A stretch of DNA of 7,948 nt from contig JAQUQY010000060.1 of NCBI GenBank assembly GCA_028715865.1, positions 1 to 7,948 of the forward strand. The letters run 5' to 3'. Source of the DNA: Syntrophales bacterium (lineage in GTDB: Bacteria > Desulfobacterota > Syntrophia > Syntrophales > UBA2210). Positions 4,129 to 7,948 of this stretch are shown in pieces (position 1 is the stretch's first letter; each line of letters starts with the position of its first letter). The notes below the pieces were generated by a model that was not told the origin of the DNA, ran no database searches, and was given only the letters and a program-made list of their open reading frames with translations. Made by a program: the position numbers and the translations under genes.

Positions 4129-5730
4129 TTATATCCCGGGGGAACCCGCCCGTGGATTGGCGGACCAGCACCAGGACCTCTCCTTTCCACCCCTTCTTAT
4201 GCTTATATGTCCCTGGTCCGCAAGGTTTTCAAGGACCCTTGAAACAAGATCCGGGTCGCCGCCTATAGCAGCAGTGATTCTTTTACTGAGCCGCCGAATT
4301 GACTCTGTCCCTTCCTGAAAAGAAGGATCAGAATTAAGCGTACCGTACCGCTCAACAAGATCCTCCGACAGGATACGGTACATAATTTCCGTTCGCATCC
4401 GCCCTTCGACGGCAAAGTTTTCCTCCGCCGTGCCGGCCCCTTCATGATATCTGCGGACAGATTCCTGCCATAGCCTCATCAAGGCATTCTCCATATCCGC
4501 CACAAACCGGTTCATTTCATGAGCCTTAAGTCCCGAGGTTTGGACAATGGCACTGTTGGCGTCATAGCGGTTCCAGTCATCGGTGAGAATTTCTATGTCG
4601 AAGGCGTCGAGGTTTTCCCTAACAGTGGTTCCGGGAAAGGGGGCGAAAAAATGGTATCCATAAGGAATACACAGGCTCTCGGCAAAACTTTTTGTTTCCT
4701 CGAGAGTTTGCGCTGTCTCACCGGGCAGGCCGACCATGAAGGACGCGTGTGCCAGCATTTTCTCGTCCTTGCACATCTGAACAGCCTCCCTTGCCCGCTC
4801 CAGGGTGATCCCCTTGCGTACCCTATTCAGCATGTCTCTGTTTCCTGATTCTATGCCGAAACTCACGGCATCACATCCGGCTTCGCCCATCATGGCCAGC
4901 ATTTCCCTGCTTATAGTGTTTACCCTTGAAAATGCGCTCCAGGAAAACCGGAGTCTTCTGCGGATTATTTCTTCACAGACTTCGCGAACCTTTAGTGGGC
5001 TTGCCGTAAAGAGATCATCGGCAATGTTGATGCGGGAAAAACCATAACCAAGAATCATCTCGATCTCATCAACCACTGAAAGGGGGTTGCGGTTACGAAC
5101 CTTCTTGCCCACCATGCGCCGTCCCAGGCAGAATATGCAGGCGTTGGGGCATCCACGGCTGGTGATGATGCTGACGGGAAAACCCAGGGCCCGGTATCGC
5201 GGGATGGACAAAAGATGCCGGGCCGGCATGGGCAGGGAATCAAGATTCTCGATAAGTTCCCTGGGTTCCGTCACAACTGCTTCGCCGCCGCTTCGAAAAG
5301 CAATGCCCTTCACTGATGAAAGGTCACCCCCGCCCTGGATGATCTCCATCAGTTCCCCGATTGTGCGCTCACCCTCACCCATGACGATGATGTCAAGTTC
5401 CGGATAGCGCTTCAGAGTATCTGCCGCGTCGAATGACACGTGGGGACCTCCCATGATTGTAATAATTGAAGGTTCCAGCTCCTTTACGTCCCTTATGATA
5501 CTTGCGGCAGCACGAAAATTCATTGTAACGGACGTTGCCCCCACCAACCGGGGAGCAAAATCTTCCAGTTGCCGTTTCAGCTTCTCCCTGGTGTACTGTG
5601 AGACAATATAATCGAAAATTCTTACCTCGGCGCCCGCCGCCTCAAAGGCGGCCGCCACGTAGGTCACCCCCAGTGGCGGTGACGGCGCTTCTTCCAGGGG
5701 ATAGGGGGGAGCGATTATTGCTACTTTCAT
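4129..5730 (-). CDS. B12-binding-domain radical SAM protein
   Basis: The protein has 533 residues from ATG 5730, start MKVAIIAPPYPLEEAPSPPL, which is characteristic of the Rossmann-like cobalamin-binding domain (about 1-130). That domain contains GATSVTMNF (64-72), GGPHVSF (94-100) and VMGEGERTI (116-124). The radical SAM barrel follows, with ITSRGCPNACIFC (189-201); Cys194, Cys198 and Cys201 bind the 4Fe-4S cluster. INIADDLF (234-241) and SFGIESGN (290-297) complete the usual pattern. Family members catalyse radical methylations and other C-C or C-S chemistry; the substrate is unknown. A reading 21 codons longer from 5793 overlaps the acyltransferase end, and I prefer 5730, which has GGTG upstream and the conserved N-terminus. 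The C-terminal 130 residues are not standard and end in a winged-helix-like segment (about 492-521). It is last in the operon, 23 bases after the acyltransferase stop. Confidence 0.94.
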   Translation of the reverse strand: MKVAIIAPPYPLEEAPSPPLGVTYVAAAFEAAGAEVRIFDYIVSQYTREKLKRQLEDFAPRLVGATSVTMNFRAAASIIRDVKELEPSIITIMGGPHVSFDAADTLKRYPELDIIVMGEGERTIGELMEIIQGGGDLSSVKGIAFRSGGEAVVTEPRELIENLDSLPMPARHLLSIPRYRALGFPVSIITSRGCPNACIFCLGRRMVGKKVRNRNPLSVVDEIEMILGYGFSRINIADDLFTASPLKVREVCEEIIRRRLRFSWSAFSRVNTISREMLAMMGEAGCDAVSFGIESGNRDMLNRVRKGITLERAREAVQMCKDEKMLAHASFMVGLPGETAQTLEETKSFAESLCIPYGYHFFAPFPGTTVRENLDAFDIEILTDDWNRYDANSAIVQTSGLKAHEMNRFVADMENALMRLWQESVRRYHEGAGTAEENFAVEGRMRTEIMYRILSEDLVERYGTLNSDPSFQEGTESIRRLSKRITAAIGGDPDLVSRVLENLADQGHISIRRGGKERSWCWSANPRAGSPGI

Positions 5731-5753
5731 GGCATCACCGGAGCGATTCCCTA

Positions 5754-6479
5754 TTAATCCCCCTTGCGGGGGAACAGAAGAGACCTCAACCATTTCAACA
5801 ACGCGTTATTCTGCAATTTTTCCCGGTCGATGGCATCAAAGCCGTCCCTGAGAGCCTGGGGATCGGCGAACCAGTGAGCCCTGGTAATCATCTCTCTGTC
5901 TGGATCGATGTCCCTGACGATGCGGGCGGGATTTCCGGCAACTACAACATTGGAGGGAACATCACCGGCCACGACGGAGCCCGCGCCGACAACGCTGTTG
6001 TCGCCGATGGTGACGCCCTTGCAGATAATGGCGCTGTCGCCAACCCACACGTTATTGCCGATACGCACAGGCTCACTGTGTCCAAGGGCTGATGTTCGGT
6101 CATATATGCCGTGCCAGTCCGAGTCTGTGACATAGACGCTGGAAGCAAACATGCAGCTGTCGCCTATGGTGACCTCGCTGGCTGAGCTTATGCGCACCCC
6201 GGGGGAAATGAGGGCGTGTCTGCCGATGAGGATACCGCCTCCGCTTCCTTCCTTTTCCGGCCACACCGTAAGGCGGACGGGCAGATCCCGGGTGGCAATG
6301 ACGTCGGCATATTCCCCCAGGCATATGGGTCCCTGGAAAAGCTGGACATGCCATGGTTTAAGAAAGGTAAATCCATCGCCCAGGTATTCAAACTGGGGAC
6401 GCAGGAATCGGCGGACATACCAACGCTGAAAGGCAAGATCGAGCTGCTTTACGTAATAGGGACGGTGATCCCGTTTCAC
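5754..6479 (-). CDS. Hexapeptide-repeat (left-handed beta-helix) acyltransferase
   Basis: The protein has 241 residues. About 60 N-terminal residues with aromatic and basic content (FQRWYVRRFLRPQFEYLG) precede a left-handed beta-helix from about 83 to 186. Its hexapeptide turns include ILIGRHALISPGVRI, VRIGNNVWVGDSAIICKGV and VTIGDNSVVGAGSVV, with the typical closing VVAGNPARIVRDI (178-190). An extruded loop with TDSDWHGIYDR (118-128) supplies His123, the likely catalytic base of acetyl- or acyl-CoA-dependent O- or N-acyltransferases of this class. The C-terminal tail is helical and basic. The start is GTG 6479; AGGAGG (6496-6491) lies 11 bases upstream, longer than usual, and no better start follows. 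It begins 21 bases after the toroid gene stop. The acceptor is unknown; sugar or lipid O-acylation fits the family. Confidence 0.93.
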   Translation of the reverse strand: MKRDHRPYYVKQLDLAFQRWYVRRFLRPQFEYLGDGFTFLKPWHVQLFQGPICLGEYADVIATRDLPVRLTVWPEKEGSGGGILIGRHALISPGVRISSASEVTIGDSCMFASSVYVTDSDWHGIYDRTSALGHSEPVRIGNNVWVGDSAIICKGVTIGDNSVVGAGSVVAGDVPSNVVVAGNPARIVRDIDPDREMITRAHWFADPQALRDGFDAIDREKLQNNALLKWLRSLLFPRKGD

Positions 6480-6500
6480 AGTCCGCGGGTCCTCCTCTCT

Positions 6501-7616
6501 TCACCGACCAGGTCGATCCGGTCGGGGACGATCTTTTTTTTTCACGGCGATTTCCGGACTGGTTCTCGTATGCATTCGGCCTGTTTCTTCCTTTTCGGCC
6601 CAGAACTCATGGCTGAAGAGCCGAGCTGCCGGCGACATGCCCGTCAAAGCATCCCAGGCAAGAATTATGGCGGCGCTGGTCCACGAGGTTCGCTCTTCAG
6701 GCCAGATAACCGCGTCGGGAAAGGTAACCCCCATCCAATATGACCCATCATCAAATTTCTTGTTCTCTATCCATCGCAGGACAGTTCGGGCCTGTTCGAA
6801 GTCGCCGATGGCGGCGAGGGTAAGGACACATTCCGCTGTTTCCGCCATGGTAGCCCAGGGGCGGTCGGACACGCACCTGACGCCCCAGTCGGGCACCACA
6901 AATTTTTGCCAGTACTTATCAATTCTCCTGCGCGCGTCCCTCCCTGTTACGGCGCCGCAGAGAACGGGATAATACCAGTCCATGGAGAAGCGCGATTTGA
7001 TCATGTTGAAGAGATTGGGCCTGTTTCGTATGGCGTGGCCAAGTTTCTTCAGGGCCTCTTCCCATCGTGGTTCGGACTTTCCCAGGATCTTCCCCAGGGC
7101 GATGGCGCACTTGAGGCTCATGTAAATTGAGCTGCAGCCCGTCAGGAGAGCCATTGGATCTGTGACGCCGTCCTTGTTTTTTGCCCAGTAAATCTGACCC
7201 CCGGGAGCCTGAAGCCCGAGAGCGTAATTAATCCCACCGCACAGGTTGGGCCAGAGGCGGCCTGGAAGATGATCGTCGCCGGTCACCAGATGATAGTGAT
7301 AGAGGCCCACGGCGATGTAGGAGGACATGTTGCTGTCTTTTGCCATGTCCTCGGGAGCGCCCGCCCTGTAAGAAGCCCACCAGCTTCCATCATCGAGCTG
7401 GATGGAAGCAAGCCATTCATAAGCCCGCGCAGCCTCTTTCACATAGCCGGCGGCGGCAAGGCCCATGGCGCTTTCCACGTGGTCCCAGGGATCGGTCTTT
7501 CCGCCCTCAGACCAGGGAATTTCGCCGCTTCCCTTCTGCAGACCGGCTATGAACGAAGCCATGAGATCAATGTCAATAGCGGGCTTTTGAGACTTTTTTG
7601 GCAGGATGGCTTCCAT
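6501..7616 (-). CDS. Prenyltransferase/squalene-cyclase-like alpha/alpha-toroid protein
   Basis: The 371-residue soluble protein has repeated helical pairs separated by Gly/Trp-rich turns: IPWSEGGKTDPWDHVESAM (33-51), IQLDDGSWWASY (72-83), APGGQIYWAKNKDG (137-150), VPDWGVRCVSDRPWATMAET (241-260), KFDDGSYWMG (287-296) and ERTSWTSAA (308-316). Such QW-like repeats form the alpha/alpha barrel shared by protein prenyltransferase beta subunits and triterpene cyclases. The cyclase DxDD acid motif is absent and no zinc-ligand set is evident, so catalysis is uncertain; it may bind an isoprenoid or glycan. There is no signal peptide. The ATG is three bases after the methyltransferase stop (TGA-AAC-ATG), showing coupling, with AAGGG upstream. 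Near the 3' end, nine A (6542-6534) precede an Arg/Pro-rich tail. Removing one A gives a frame ending in a TGA that overlaps the next gene's GTG, so the last residues may reflect a frameshift. Confidence 0.82.
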   Translation of the reverse strand: MEAILPKKSQKPAIDIDLMASFIAGLQKGSGEIPWSEGGKTDPWDHVESAMGLAAAGYVKEAARAYEWLASIQLDDGSWWASYRAGAPEDMAKDSNMSSYIAVGLYHYHLVTGDDHLPGRLWPNLCGGINYALGLQAPGGQIYWAKNKDGVTDPMALLTGCSSIYMSLKCAIALGKILGKSEPRWEEALKKLGHAIRNRPNLFNMIKSRFSMDWYYPVLCGAVTGRDARRRIDKYWQKFVVPDWGVRCVSDRPWATMAETAECVLTLAAIGDFEQARTVLRWIENKKFDDGSYWMGVTFPDAVIWPEERTSWTSAAIILAWDALTGMSPAARLFSHEFWAEKEETGRMHTRTSPEIAVKKKDRPRPDRPGR

Positions 7617-7619
7617 GTT

Positions 7620-7948
7620 TCAACCCTTATTTAGGTAATAGACAATACTCTTCGCGATAAGCCGATTCAGGAGCCTGTCCAGGATCTTTGTCGCCGCGGG
7701 ACGCTCCACGATATCCCATTCAAGAAATTTCCGATACAGGTTAACTGAAAGAGAATCCTCCCGCTTATGGCCAACGAAACACTTCAGCCACCAATATGGA
7801 GAATGGAGCGCGTGACGGTATGCCCTGCGCCGGCAGCGGAAACCCGCATTCTCCAGCAGACCAAGCAACTCTTTATTCCTGTAAATACGTATGTGTCCAC
7901 CCGGTTCGCGATGGTAATCCTCGGAAATAGCCCAGCATATGCGCTCGG
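7620..7948 (-). CDS. Class I SAM-dependent methyltransferase, C-terminal part (5' end outside window)
   Basis: An open frame enters at the right edge and ends with TGA at 7620, leaving about 109 residues. It reads ERICWAISEDYHREPGGHIR then IYRNKELLGLLENAGF. The pattern PGGH-x-R-x-Y-x(4)-L-x(2)-L-L-x(2)-A-G-F is the late strand-and-helix region of class I methyltransferases acting on small molecules or lipids; the SAM-binding motif I must lie upstream, outside the window. The tail contains HSPYWWLKCFVG and ends in a hydrophobic, basic helix (LLNRLIAKSIVYYLNKG), possibly membrane-associated. It is the first gene of the operon visible here and its stop is three bases from the toroid start. Assignment rests on this C-terminal pattern alone, so the substrate is open. 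An in-frame TTG at 7868 is not taken as a start because the homologous pattern continues upstream of it. Confidence 0.75.
   Translation of the reverse strand, partial: ERICWAISEDYHREPGGHIRIYRNKELLGLLENAGFRCRRRAYRHALHSPYWWLKCFVGHKREDSLSVNLYRKFLEWDIVERPAATKILDRLLNRLIAKSIVYYLNKG

Noticed and set aside
5535..6092. 185-codon plus-strand frame rich in Pro and Arg
   Set aside because: Antisense to the radical SAM N-terminus and the acyltransferase beta-helix; its apparent repeats mirror the hexapeptide repeat.
6216..6743. 175-codon plus-strand frame
   Set aside because: Antisense to the acyltransferase and toroid genes; no domain pattern.

Overview
The window looks like chromosomal DNA from an anaerobic Gram-negative bacterium. 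A Desulfobacterota/Syntrophia-type syntroph or sulfate reducer is my best guess. The basis is a sodium-pumping biotin-dependent decarboxylase together with a B12-binding radical SAM protein, mid-50s G+C by eye, and AGGAGG-type ribosome sites. Nothing here fixes the taxon.

Layout, left to right. (1) Positions 1-1508, minus strand: a thiamin operon. A TPP riboswitch and its intrinsic terminator precede thiamine pyrophosphokinase, then thiD, which runs off the left edge. (2) Positions 1789-3340, plus strand: a 50-residue OadG-like membrane subunit, then the beta (membrane) subunit of a sodium-translocating carboxybiotin decarboxylase. (3) Positions 3341-3659: a gene-free stretch holding a 102-bp palindromic MITE-like element with a 6-bp target duplication, and a separate hairpin terminator. 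(4) Positions 3660-4003, minus strand: a stand-alone biotin carrier protein with its own sigma70-type promoter, convergent with the beta subunit gene. (5) Positions 4129-7948, minus strand: a tight operon. In transcription order it encodes a SAM methyltransferase (partial), an alpha/alpha-toroid prenyltransferase-like protein, a hexapeptide-repeat acyltransferase and a B12-binding radical SAM enzyme.

How the genes work together. The thiamin genes phosphorylate thiamin and its pyrimidine precursor, and TPP feeds back through the riboswitch. The beta subunit, the OadG-like protein and the biotin carrier would form most of a decarboxylase that couples removal of a carboxyl group (glutaconyl-CoA, methylmalonyl-CoA or oxaloacetate type) to sodium export. 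The carboxyltransferase alpha subunit is not in the window. The four-gene operon has the make-up of a tailoring pathway for an unidentified lipid, glycan or secondary product.

The points most worth attention are these: a lysine-less biotinyl-like domain inside the beta subunit; a Glu where the characterised pump has its essential Asp; the MITE-like element; a run of nine A in the toroid gene that may be a frameshift; and the four-gene operon itself.
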